Of a stretch of DNA of 64,000 bases, positions 1 to 12,900 are shown piece after piece. The notes beneath the pieces are model-generated. The model ran no database searches. It was not told the origin of the DNA and saw only the letters and a program-made list of their open reading frames with translations. The position numbers and the translations under genes were made by a program. The number at the start of each line of letters is the position of its first letter. Position 1 is the stretch's first letter. Origin of the DNA: Piscicola geometra (Eukaryota; Annelida; Clitellata; Hirudinida; Piscicolidae). Location of the stretch: the NCBI GenBank assembly GCA_943735955.1, contig OX030965.1, positions 3,020,201 through 3,084,200 of the forward strand, written 5' to 3'.

Positions 1-815
1 TTCTGAGAACCATGGTCCTTATGCGCCAGAGACGCCACTCCACACGACGTACACATCTTTCAATGCATACGTCGCAAACACCGCATCATATACACTAGGT
101 ATATGATAGTTCACGGCTGCTTGTCAAGGATTCGAACTGGCGACTTTTAAGTTGCAAGTCCGACGTCTACCATCTAAGCCATCCCTGCTGCCCAAACCAT
201 GTTACATCTTAGTAACCAGAGGTGGGTCGAAAAGGTAAGAAGTTACAAAAAGTATAAAATAGAAGTTTTACGTTTTTATTGAAGTAGCGTAATAAGATTA
301 AGAATAATATTTAAATTAATATAAATAATAATAATAATAGTTTAATAAGTTTTTGTGTATCGAGTGTGCGTGTTTGTAGGTAGGCACACAGTCTGAAGTC
401 TCAAGGATGCTTAGGCATGTGTGCATGGGTGTGTACTTCAAGGGTGGATGAATGCTAGATGTTGTGTAATCTTAATCATACATATATCAATAATATCTTG
501 CCATAAATAATCCATTAAAAATATTATTATTATGATTATTATTATTAAGGTCATCATAATCATCTCTATTTACAAATTATTACCTTACTTTGGAAAATGC
601 TTTTGCGGAAAAGTGATGAAACCTTAATCACGTGCATGCGCTATACAAATGCACTTAGTGCACGTGACGAATTGTTACAAAATCAATGGGATGCGTGTAA
701 TACTACTGTAACTTTGCTGCATGATAAATAAAATAGTAAGATACGAGACAATAATCCTAATCATCATAATTTATTCCAAATAATAATTTCTTATTTTTAT
801 TTTGCTTGTTTATTA
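1..815. other. 3' flank of the MRTF gene
   Basis: No gene is seen here. AT-rich sequence lies downstream of the minus-strand MRTF stop codon. A TTTATT at 770-775 reads AATAAA on the minus strand, 41 bases past the stop, and is a reasonable poly(A) signal for MRTF. The left end holds a tRNA-like SINE head, listed separately. The rest (about 240-760) is AT-rich with short ATT runs and shows no coding signal. Confidence 0.5.
60..195 (-). mobile_element. tRNA-derived SINE head
   Basis: On the minus strand there is an A box (complement of 170-181, reading TGGCTTAGATGG) and a near-perfect B box (complement of 128-138, AGTTCGAATCC), spaced as in RNA polymerase III tRNA-type promoters. The sequence between them does not fold into a good anticodon arm, so this looks like a tRNA-derived SINE and not a working tRNA. 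The body continues to lower coordinates and its end is not clear. Confidence 0.5.
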
Positions 816-1052
816 TTATTCATCACTTAGAAAATCCATCACTTCCATGCCTGACTGTGGAGTGTGCATGAGGCAGTCAATGTAGCTATCATTATCAGCA
901 CTATTATTCTCATTATTATTCATATTATTAATTATAATATTATCATTATTATTTATGTTACTTGCTTTATTATTATCATTGCTGTTTTTATGGTCGTTTT
1001 GTAGGTTATTATGCCTTTTTTCTTTATAGGCAGTTCTTGAGGTGTAAATACT

Positions 1053-1085
<33 letters not shown>

Positions 1086-1527
1086 ATTGTTGTTGTTGTT
1101 GTTGTTATTGTTGTTGTTATTGTTGTTGATATTGTTGTTGTTATTGTTGTTGTTATTGTTCAAAGTATTGTCATCATCCATCTCCATGACGTGTGGTGAC
1201 TTGATATTAGTATTGTTGTGGTTTTTAGTGACCTTGAAAGGTAGAGGAGCAAACAACGTAGCTTGGCCATTCCAAGAATTGTGATCTTTATTATTGCCAT
1301 TGCTGTTGTTGTTGTTGTTGTTGTTGTTGTTGAGATTGTTAAAGTGGTTTTTTAATTGAGTAATATTTATACTGCTGGTATCAATATTATTATTAACATT
1401 ATTAACATTAATATTATTATTATTATTGGAACGAAGATTATTTGTGATTTTATAATTATCGTTGTAGTTGTTATTATTGTTGATGACTTCTAAAACGTCA
1501 TCTAGAGAGTGCGACATGGCTGTTGTA

Positions 1528-1576
<49 letters not shown>

Positions 1577-3403
1577 GGGATAGAATGCCTACTGGCTGAA
1601 CTAATTTTTTAAGCGTTTGATGCTTTTCCACAATTTCGACTGGATACCGCTCAAACAATATATTATTATTATTATTATTTAATATATTATTGTTTTTATT
1701 ATTGTTAATGACATTTATATTATTATTATAAACAGCGTTGTTTTTATTTATGAAAGAGAGGAGATGGTTATAGTTTTGGAGAGTATCGTTGTTGCTATTG
1801 CTTATGTTGAAGAGTGTGTTGCTGAGTTGTTGGTTGACTTGTTGTTGGTTAAAGAATTGTTGCAGTGGAGGTAGTTGTGCGTCGAGTTGTTTGAGTGGAT
1901 GTTGCAGTTGCTGTGGTTGCTGATGTGGTTGTAGTTGTTGTGGATGTAGTTGTAGCGGTTGTAACTGTTGTTGTGGCTGTTGTTGCTGTTGTGGATGTAG
2001 TTGTTGCTGTTGTGGATGTAGTTGTTGTTGTTGTGGATGCATTTGTTGTTGTTGTGGATGTAGTTGTTGCTGTTGTGGATGTAGTTGTTGTTGTTGTGGA
2101 TGTAATCGTTGGCAAGATGTGGTTGTATTTGGTTGCTTGAGAGTCACCTTGGCTTGCTTCGACGAGGCGTTAGCGGTGCTGTTGCGCTCGAAGCGGCTTT
2201 GCAACTGCTTGAAAGTGCTCGATCCAATGCTGACCTCCCTCTCCAAGCCGCCGTCGCCACAACTACCACCACCACAACTACCACCGCCACAACTACCACC
2301 ACCACAACTACCACCGCCACAACTACCACCGCCACCACCGCTGATGCTGCTATCGCTGCTGCTACCTGGCAAGCTGTGGTTGCTGCTATGGTTGCTGCTG
2401 TGGTGGTTGTTGCTGTGGCCTTGAGTCAAAAAGATGCTTAGCATTTCGCTTGTGAGTTGTTGTTGTTGTGGCGGAGTGATTTTGTTGTTGTTTATGTTGT
2501 TGTTGGCAGCTATAGTGACTGATGCGGTATTGTTGGTGATGGTAGTTGAGGAGCTTAAACTTGTGTTGTTGTTGTTGTTGTTGTTGTTGCTGCTAATACC
2601 GTAGAATAAATTCATGATGGGATCATCAAAAGAATCGCTTATATCACTACTATCACCTCTATTACCATTATTATTACTATTTATAATATTAGTATCATCA
2701 TTATTATTATGATTATGATTATTATGATTATTGGTGTTATTACTCTGGACGATCATCAGGAGGCGTCTCAAGAGGTCCTCCTTCTTGTTCGTCTGCGTGA
2801 CCGCCTGCTTGTTCCTCCACCTCTCCCTCTCCAACTCGCCCTCCAGCTGACCAACCCTCCTCCGCAGTGCCGCCACCTCACTCTCTACTAGATTGTTGCT
2901 GTTGCTGTTGTTGCTGTTGTTGTTGCTGTTGTTGTTGATTAAACTGTTGGTATTATTAACGTTGTTATTGTTGGTGTTGTTGAAGCTAGTATTTCTTGTG
3001 ATGATCCTGGTAATAGTATCAACTTTGGCGCTTTCGTCAACATTGCTGTTAGCTATACTAGCGCACTTTTGTTTGTCGAAATTATAAATATTATTATTAT
3101 CATTTGTATTCACATTATTGTTAGTTTTATTATTATTAGTATTGTTATTATTAATATTATTATTGTTTTTGTTGTGGTTACTTACTATGTCAGAAGGGTC
3201 GAAAAAGAATAATGGCTTACTCTTAATTAAATCGCTCATCCCTGTTTCTAAATCGAATCTACTTTTAATATCATTGAAATTGAAATTATTATTATTATTA
3301 TTGTTGTTGTTGTTGTTGTTATTGTTATTAAAGCCATGTAAATAGATACCATCAAAACTGTTAACTTTGGCTAAGGCACTTCTTATTTTATTATTATTAT
3401 TAT

Positions 3404-3434
<31 letters not shown>

Positions 3435-6400
3435 ATAACTAATGTTAATGGGGTTTTTGTTGGCATGGTTATTGCTGTGGTTGTTGCTGAATATCTTTAA
3501 AATATCGTTAAATGTCTTGTTGTTGAAGCCAGTATCAATAAAGTTATTATTATTATAATTATTATTATTACTGAGACTATTATCAGGATTGCCTCCATGC
3601 TTGAAGATGCTCAGGAGTTCATTGAAGGTCTTGAACCTCATCGTCTCTTCGTTATTATCATTATTATTATTTAGTAAATTATTATTATTTAATATATTAT
3701 TATTATTATTATTTAATATATTATTATTATTATTATTTAATATATTATTATTATCATTATTGTTAATGTCATTATTGTTAATTTTGTTAATATTACTATC
3801 ATTTATAATATTTAAAGGACTCTTATTATTACTACTATCATTAGTATTTATAATAGGGTTTATACTATTCTTATTATTATTATAATTCATAATATTTGTA
3901 ATTTTATTTTTAATAACGTTATTATTGTTCTTATTCGTATTATTATTATTATTATTACAAACGCTAAGAGCACTATTACCAGCACCAGCACTATTACCAG
4001 CACCGCCATTGGCATTATAGAAGTTGTTGACCCTCTGGAGAAGTTGCGCCTTATTTCCGGTGGCGTTGAGGTTGTGCGCCTTGCAGAACGCCCTCAGCTC
4101 TGGCGTTTTCAGGTTGCTAAGGGAGGGGTGGTTGCTAAGGGATGGGTGGTTGCCAAGGGTGGGTTGTTGGGGATGGTGGATGGGGGAGGGGGCGAGGTGG
4201 GGCAGGATGGGGAGGAATGAGGCGTTGTTGTTGGAGGGAGGAGGAGGGGAGTTGGAGGGGTTGAGGAGGTTGGCTAGGACCTTCGCCTTGATGTCACGGA
4301 GGTTCGAGTCGATGGCGTGGGTGGAAGGAGGTGTGCTGGCATGAGAGGTGCTGCTTGATTCCTTGCCTCCCACCTGCAATTGAGGTGATGATGATGATGA
4401 TTATGTTGATCATCGTCAAAGTAATGAGGATTATGATTATGAGATTATCAAGTAATGATTATTATGGGTGAACGGGTAGCATGGGTGAACGGGTAGCTGA
4501 GTCGGCAACGACTCTCGGCTTGACCAATAATGAAAGGTCCTAGGTTCAAGTGCAACCAATGCCCTAGTAACCCAAAGGCGCAAATGAAAATATGCAGCCC
4601 AAGTGGCCTGGAAGCCCGTTCGGGTTATACGCCACTATAATAATGCTCGTCATTATTATTATTATTATTATGATCATCTGGTAATGATGATTATGAGATC
4701 ATCAAGTAATGATTATTATCTTGTAATGATTATGATAATCATCTTCATTAATCAGTTTAACAATACTTCCATTATCATTCTCACCGGTGCCACCATTCAG
4801 AGCGCACCATTATTACAGAATACAGTAAGACCATGTATAAGACGCACCCTTTTTGGCCCTACTAACAGACATAAATATGAGGTACTTGAAGATACCGCCG
4901 ACAACAACAACAAAAACAACACACCTGCCACTTGATCAGCTGCTCCTGCTGCTGCTCCAACACCAACAACGACTCGTACTTCGGCTTGCCCTTCAGCGCC
5001 CCTGGAGGGCCTGTTGTAGTTGTGGTTGTTGTAGTTGTGGTTGTGGTTGGGATGGTTGTAGTTGTAGTTATGATGGTTGTGATTGTAGTTGTGGTTGTGG
5101 TTGTTGTAGTTGTGGTTGTGATGGTTGTTGTTGTGGTGGTTGTTGTAGTTTTGATGGTTGTAGTTAAGGTTGTAGTTGTGGTTGTGATGGTTGTAGTTGT
5201 GGTTGTGATGTTTGTAGTTGTGGTTGTGATGGTTGTAGTTGTGGTTGTGATGGTTGTAGTTGTTGTAGTTGTGGTTGTGGTTGGGATGGTTGTGATTGTT
5301 GTAGTTGTGGTTGTCGTGGTTGTTGTAGTTGTGGTAGTTGTGGTTGTGGTGGTTGTAGTTGTGGTAGTTGTGGTTGTGATGGTTTTAGTTGTGGTTGTAG
5401 TTGTGGTTGTTGTAGTTGTGGTTGTGATGGTTGTAGTTGTTGTCGTGGTTGTGATGGTTGTGGTTGTGATGGCTGTGGTTGTGATGGTTGTGGTAGTTGT
5501 GGTTGTAATGGTTGTAGTTGTGGTAGTTTTAGTTGTGATGGTTGTAGTTGTAGTTGTGATGGTTGTAGTTGTGGTAGTTGTGGTTGTGGTTGTGATGGTT
5601 GTAGTTTTGGTAGTTGTGGTTGTGATGGTAGTTAGTGGTGGTTGTAGTTGTGGTAGTTGTGGTTGTGATGGTTGTAGTTGTGGTAGTTATAGTTGTTGTT
5701 GTTGTGGTTGTGATGGTTGTAGTTGTGGTAGTTAGAGTTGTTGTTGTTGTTGTATTCATTATCATGGTTGTTGTTTAAGTGTCTTTGTTGCTTTTTCATC
5801 GTGTGTTCTCATAGATCTATATAAATATACTTGAACATCAATAATAATGAAAACAAATTTGAGAAAAAAAAGCGCTATAGAAACTTATTTGATTGATTTA
5901 TTGATTGAACAACATCAAATCAGCAAGAAGCACAACACCACCACAACCCCAACACCACCACAACTACAACACCACCACAAACACAACACCACCACAACAA
6001 CAACACCACCACAACTACAACACCACCACAACTACAACACCACCACAACCACAACACCACCACAACCACAACACCACCACAACCACAACACCACCACAAC
6101 TACAACACCACCACAACTACAACACCACCACAACCACAACACCACCACAACTACAACACCACCACAACTACAACACCACCACAACAACAACACCACCACA
6201 ACCACAACACCACCACAACCACAACACCACCACAACTACAACACCACCACAACAACAACACCACCACAACAACAACACCACCACAACCACAACACCACCA
6301 CAACCACAACACCACCACAACTACAACACCACCACAACAACAACACCACCACAACTACAACACCACCACAACAACAACACCACCACAACTACATCACCAC

Positions 6401-6797
6401 CACAACAACAACAACACCACCACAACTACAACACCACCTTTATACTCATGAAACTTGATCTGCTTGGGCTTGTAGGGGTTCCTGCTCCTAATCTTCTTCT
6501 GCGACTTGAGTTGCCTGTAGGCTGTGGCAGTGCATGCCAGGGAGGAGGGGGAGAGGGTGGGCAGGGAGGGGGGTGGCTGCATGGACGAGTGGTGTTGGAG
6601 GGGAGGGACGGAGGAGGGTGCTTTGAAGTGGATGTTGTTGCTGTTGTTGTTGTTGTTGTCATTGTTTGAAAGGTTCCATAGGTTGTTGTTGTTGTTGTTA
6701 GTGTTGTGGAGGAAATGTTGTGTTGATAATAAAAGTGGAGTGATGTCAGGAGGTGGTGGTATGTTGTTGCTGTTATTTAGAGATGATGTCTTTGATC

Positions 6798-6830
<33 letters not shown>

Positions 6831-6868
6831 GTTGTTGACCAAAATGTTGTTCTTGCTGCTTTAGTATC

Positions 6869-6899
<31 letters not shown>

Positions 6900-9891
6900 G
6901 CTTATCAATAACTATACTTCTGATGCCTTCAAAAGGGAAAAATCCATCTGACATATTGTTTTTGTTGTTGATGTTGTTGTTGTTGAAGGCATCTACTGCT
7001 TCCTCCATCAATCCATAGTCACTCACTATTTCCATTGTCGTGTTTTGTTGTGGTTGTTGCACCATGACGTGTTGTATGACGTTTTGTTGTATTTGGTTGT
7101 GTTGTTGTTGTTGTTGCATGGTATCATCAGCACTGATAAACTCTTGGTTGTTGCAAATGCCCTCTTGTTTTATATTGTTGTTGTTGTTGTTGTTGACACC
7201 AATGTTGGAAGGGTCGATAACGTTGTTATTGTTTCTGTTAGTATCATCAGCAACATCAGTGCTTGGTGTGTTGTTGTGGAGGTGAGATAGTGGTGGAAAA
7301 AAGGGGAAAGAGTGGGGAGAGAGGAGGGAGGGGTCCGTGAAGATGGGAGAGTTGAGGAAGAAAGCATCTTCTAGGTCTGTCGAATGGCTGTCGTCTGTAG
7401 TGATGGCGATGATGATAACGATAATGATTTTTTAAAGTATTTAAGGACTACACGGTGGCCAAGATGATTTAAGATTATTGAGTCCCAAAAAGACACAAGA
7501 CACACCAGTGGCGAGGGAGGGAGGAGAGGTGCTGTGGTGGTGAAGGACTGCTCCATCCAGCAGGTCAGCAAAACCGTTTCTACCATCCCAGCCTGCCCCG
7601 ACCCCCATTAGACCTCCAAAAAGACCACCACCTTCACCTCCACCAGTACCAGTACCTCCACCCCCAAGACCCCCTCCTCCTCCTCCTCCTCCTCCAGCAC
7701 CTCCACTGCCAGAGAGGGCCTCGTGGAGACTGTCTACCGAGTCCTCTTCGAGTCGTAGGATGTTCTTGTCGAGGAGGTCGAGGGGGCCTGGTCGGTGGGA
7801 GAAGTAGTCGTTGAGGTTCTCCCGCAGTTCCAGCTTCTTTAGGAGTCTGTTGGTGGTGTTTTGGTGGTGTTGTGGTGGTTGAGTTGGTGGTTGGTGGTGT
7901 TGTGGTTGTGTTGGCGGTTGTTGGTGGTGTTGTGGTTGTGTTGGCGGTTGTTGGTGGTGTTGTGGTTGTGTTGGTGGTTGTTGGTGGTGTTGTGGTTGTG
8001 TTGGTGATTGTTGGTGTTGTTGTGGTTGAGTTGGTGGTTGTTAGTAGTGTTGTTGTTGATGTTGGGGTTGTTGGTGGTGTTCTGGTGGTGTTGTGGTTGT
8101 GTTGGTGGTTGTTGGTGGTGTTGTTGTGGTTGTGTTGGTGGTTGTTGGTGGTGTTGTGGTTGTGTTGGTGGTTGTTGGTGGTGGTGTATTGGTTGTGTTG
8201 GTGGTTGTTGGCGGTGTTGTGGTTGTGTTGGTGGTTGTTGGTGGTGTTGTGGTTGTGTTGGTGATTGTTGGTGTTGTTGTGGTTGAGTTGGTGGTTGTTA
8301 GTAGTGTTGTTGTTGATGTTGGGGTTGTTGGTGGTGTTGTGGTTGTTGTTGGTGGTGTTCTGGTGGTGTTGTGGTTGTGTTGGTGGTTGTTGGTGGTGTT
8401 TTTGTGGTTGTGTTGGTGGTTGTTGGTGGTGGTGTATAGGTTGTGTTGGTGGTTGTTGGTGGTGTTGTGGTTGTGTTGGTGGTTGTTGGTGGTGTTGTGG
8501 TTGTGTTGGTGATTGTTGGTGTTGTTGTGGTGGAGTTGGTGGTTGTTAGTAGTGTTGTTGTTGATGTTGGGGTTGTTGGTGGTGTTGTGGTTGTGTTGGT
8601 GGTTGTTGGTGGTGTTGTGGTTGTGTTGGTGGTTGTTGGTGGTGTTGTGGTTGTGTTGGTGGTTGTTGGTGGTGTTGTGGTTGTGTTGGTGGTTGTTGGT
8701 GGTGGTTGTGTTGGTGGTTGTTGGAAGTGTTGGTGGTGGTTGTGTTGGTGTTTGTTGTTGGTGTTGTGGTTGTGTTGGTGATTGTTGGTGATGTTGTGGT
8801 TGTGTTGGTGGTTGTTGGTGGTGGTTGTTGGGGTGGTTGTTGGTGGTGGTTGTTGTTGGTGTTGTGGTTGTGTTGGTGGTTGTTGGTGATGTTGTGGTTG
8901 TGTTGGTGGTTGTTGGTGGTGGTTGTTGGGGTGGTTGTTGGTGGTGGTTGTTGTTGTTGTGTGGTGTTGCAGATTTAGTGATGTTCTAATAATAAAAAAA
9001 TTCATTTATATAGCGCTATGGCACGCAACAGAAGCGTTCTAGTTGTTATGTGTTGTTGTAGTAGTGTTGTAATGCAGTTTAAAGTTGTAGTGTGGTGTTG
9101 TAATGCAGTTTAAAGTTGTAGTGTAGTGTTGTAATGCAGTTTAAAGTTGTAGTGTAGTGTTGTAATGCAGTTTAAAGTTGTAGTGTGGTGTTGTAATGCA
9201 GTATAAAGTTGTAGTGTAGTGTTGTAATGCAGTTTAAAGTTGTAGTGTAGTGTTGTAATGCAGTATAAAGTTGTAGTGTAGTGTTGTAATGCAGTTTAAA
9301 GTTGTAGTGTAGTGTTGTAATGCAGTTTAAAGTTGTAGTGTAGTGTTGTAATGCAGTATAAAGTTGTAGTGTAGTGTTGTAATGCAGTTTAAAGTTGTAG
9401 TGTAGTGTTGTAATGCAGTTTAAAGTTGTAGTGTAGTGTTGTAATGCAGTATAAAGTTGTAGTGTAGTGTTGTAATGCAGTATAAAGTTGTAGTGTAGTG
9501 TTGTAATGCAGTATAAAGTTGTAGTGCAGTGTTGTAATGCAGTATAAAGTTGTAGTGTAGTGTTGTAATGCAGTTTAAAGTTGTAGTGTAGTGTTGTAAT
9601 GCAGTTTAAAGTTGTAGTGTAGTGTTGTAATGCAGTTTAAAGTGTAGTGTGGTGTTGTAATGCAGTATAAAGTTGTAGTGTAGTGTTGTAATGCAGTTTA
9701 AAGTTGTAGTGCAGTGTTGTAATGCAGTATAAAGTTGTAGTGCAGTGTTGTAATGCAGTTTAAAGTTGTATTCAGGTGGATCTGTTGTCTCTTTGTGGCA
9801 ACTTAGTGAAGTCACGAAGGCAACCACCTTTGCTTCTCGTGCAGTGATCGGTCGGTCATTGGGTGGGCGTCTGTTGAGCGGGTGTCAGTGT

Positions 9892-9946
<55 letters not shown>

Positions 9947-12900
9947 GACGCTGTTGATAATGATGATAATAGCGATGATGATGAGGATAATGATGACGAT
10001 GATAATGATGACGATGATAATGATGACGATGATAATGATGACGATGATAATGATGACGATGATAATAGTGTTGATGATATTACTGATGCTGATGGTGGCG
10101 CTAATGATGATGATGATCGAAACAGTCCTCCTTTTCTTAACACTCCCTACTCCTTTCACTCTCTCTTCTACATCCCCCTCACCCCGCCCCCCCCTCACAC
10201 CCACCCTCGAGGATGTGGTGCTGCACGAGGCACTCAATGCCAGGCCTCTGCTTCAACTTCTTCTGCAGACTGTCCCGCGCCTGTGCCGTGGTGTGCCACC
10301 CAACTATTATAACAATCATAAAAATAAATATTTTATTATAACTATAACTTTATTATTATTATTGTTGTTGGCATACATCCATCTCGTGAGATGATGATAG
10401 CGCTCTGATGTGTTCTTTGACGGCAGCTTCTAGAGTGGCTCAGCAGACCGATTCTGGATCGACAGTCTCTGCTGCAGCGGCTGCAGGTGAAGTCGGATGG
10501 AAGATCGAGAGCCTGATTCTGCTGCCTCATCTTTCTTCTTTGCCTTCGGGATTCTAGATGTTGCCTGCGTTCTTCCTCGCCCTTTTTGATGCCTTTGTGG
10601 ACAGTCTGGCGCCAGCCCCTCCGGTCATCGGCTAGCTCTTCCCATCTGCCAGGGTCGATACCCGTAAGTTTGAGGTCGCGTTTGCAGACGTCTTTGAAGC
10701 GTAGTTGCGGGCGACCAACTGGACGTTGTCCTGTAGCCAGCTCGCCATAGAGGATGTCCTTGGGTATGCGACCTTCTTCCATTCTACGCACGTGACCCAG
10801 CCAGCGTAGACGTCTTTGGCATAGAAGGAGGTGTATGCTGAGTGAGTTGGCTTGATTGAGTACGGCTGTGTTGGTGACTTTGTCTTGCCATGTTATGCCA
10901 AGGATGCGTCGGAGACAGCAAAGATGAAAGCTTTCGAGACGATCTTCTTGCCTGGCATAGGTGGTCCAGGTTTCGCTGCCATACAACAGAGTGCTGAGAA
11001 CGCATGCCTGGTACACTTTGAGCTTGGTGTTTCGTGTCAGTTGGTTGTTGGTCCATACACGTTTGCTCAATCTGGCCATGACGCTGGCTGCTTTGGCGAG
11101 CCTCTTATCAATCTCAATGTCGAGGGATAGGCTGCTAGTAATGACGGAACCCAAGTATGTGAACTTGTCAGTGGCCTTCAGCACCTGATTGTCGATTGTG
11201 ATTGAGGGTGGAACAGGAATGTCTTGACCCATGATGTTGGTTTTCTTGATACTGATGGTCAGACCGAATTCCCTGCAAGCCTGAGCAAAGCGATTCATCA
11301 GCTGCTGAAGGTGTTCCTCCGTGTGTGACACCAGGGCCGCATCATCAGCGAACAGCATGTCTCTGATGAGGACAGTGCGAATTTTTGTCTTTGCTCTTAG
11401 GCGTGCCATGTTCAGCAGTTTCCCGTCACTTCTGGTGTGTAAATGAACACCTTCGGCAGACTCTTTAAATGCGAAGTTCAACAGCATCGAGAAGAAGATA
11501 CCGAATAATGTAGGCGCTAGCACACAACCCTGTTTGACCCCACTCTTGATTATGAAGGATTCTGAGGTTCTCCATCGTAGCGTGTTTTCGTGATAAGAAG
11601 TTGTAATGTTGAGCAGCCTAGGTGGACAGCCGATCTTCTTGAGTAGCCGAAATAGGCCGTTCCTACTTACAAGGTCGAATGCCTTAGTTAGGTCGATAAA
11701 GGCGATATACAGCGGCATCCGCTGTTCTCTGCACTTTTCCTGGAGCTGACGCACGGAGAAGATCATGTCGACTGTGGATCTTCCTGATCTGAAGCCGCAT
11801 TGTGATTCAGGATACACACGACTTGCTAGGACTTGGAGACGGTTGAGGACAACGTGTGCGAAAGCTTTACCCACGACGTTAAGCAGTGAGATGCCCCTGT
11901 AGTTGTTGCAGTCGCTGCGGTCGCCCTTGTTCTTATACAGGGTGACAATCTTGGCATTGTGCATGTCCTGTGGAACTCTACCTTCTCTCCAACATAGGCA
12001 AAGGAGCTTGTGAAGTGGTTCTAGTAGAAACGGTTTACCGCATTTGATTATTTCTGGTGGGATGCCATCGTCTCCTGGTGCTTTTCCACTCTTTAAGGCA
12101 TCAATAGCTTTGCTGAGTTCGTCCATGGTCGGCTCGACATCAGCTCTTCCAAGACTGGCAAGTCTTCAATAGCGTCCAGTGCTATCTGAGTCACAGAGTT
12201 TTCTTTGGAATAAAGTTCCAGATAGTGTTCGACCCACCTTGCCATTTGCTTGTCTTTGTCTGTGATGGTCTCTCCTGATTTGGACTTTAAGGGTGCAATC
12301 TTCTTTGCTGACTTGCCTGTTGCTTTTTTGATGCCTTCATAAATGCTCCTTACGTTGCCAGCGTCTGACGCTTTTTGGATGCTATTCGCCAGTTGAAGCC
12401 AATAGTCATTTGCGCAGCGTCGAGCCGTCTGCTGGGCTTTTCATCGGGCAGCTTTCAACACTTCGAAGGTGGACTGACTTGGGTCGCGTTTGTAATCAAT
12501 CAATGCTTTTCTCTTGGCGTCAATAACAGGCTCAAGATCTGCCGCATTCGCTTAGAACCAATCGGTGTTCTTGTGTTTCTTTTTACCATACGTGAGTAAA
12601 GCAGTTCTGGAGATGGTATTCAGGAGCGAGTTCCATCTGACTTCCGCATTAGGCTCTTGGTCGCAGTGTTGCAGCTCTCCCAGCCGATCTATGAACTCCT
12701 GGTTCTTGGCCTGATGGGTGGTCTGATAGGTGTTGATTTTCGGCTGGCATTTCTTCTTGGAGAGGTGGAGCCTCTTGGGGCGCAACTTTATCTTTGTGGC
12801 AATCAGAGAATGGTCTGTATCGCAATCGGCGCTATGGTAAGCTCTGGTGCTGCGGACGTTGTTCAACGAGTTGTGCCTGGTGATGATCAAGTCCAGTTGA

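Noticed and set aside
120..195. Functional tRNA gene
   Set aside because: A and B boxes are present but the anticodon stem does not pair well and no clean acceptor stem is found; better explained as a SINE head.
4932..5735. 267-codon Val-rich frame and similar Val, Trp, Cys or Thr-rich frames at 5905-6669, 7872-9005 and 32457-32846
   Set aside because: Pure translations of GT/CA minisatellites inside introns, with no conserved sequence.
9045..9775. Possible CRISPR array (regular 31-base repeats)
   Set aside because: The repeats are head-to-tail with no spacers, and the context is a eukaryotic intron. The same applies to the 23-base repeats at 56065-56335.
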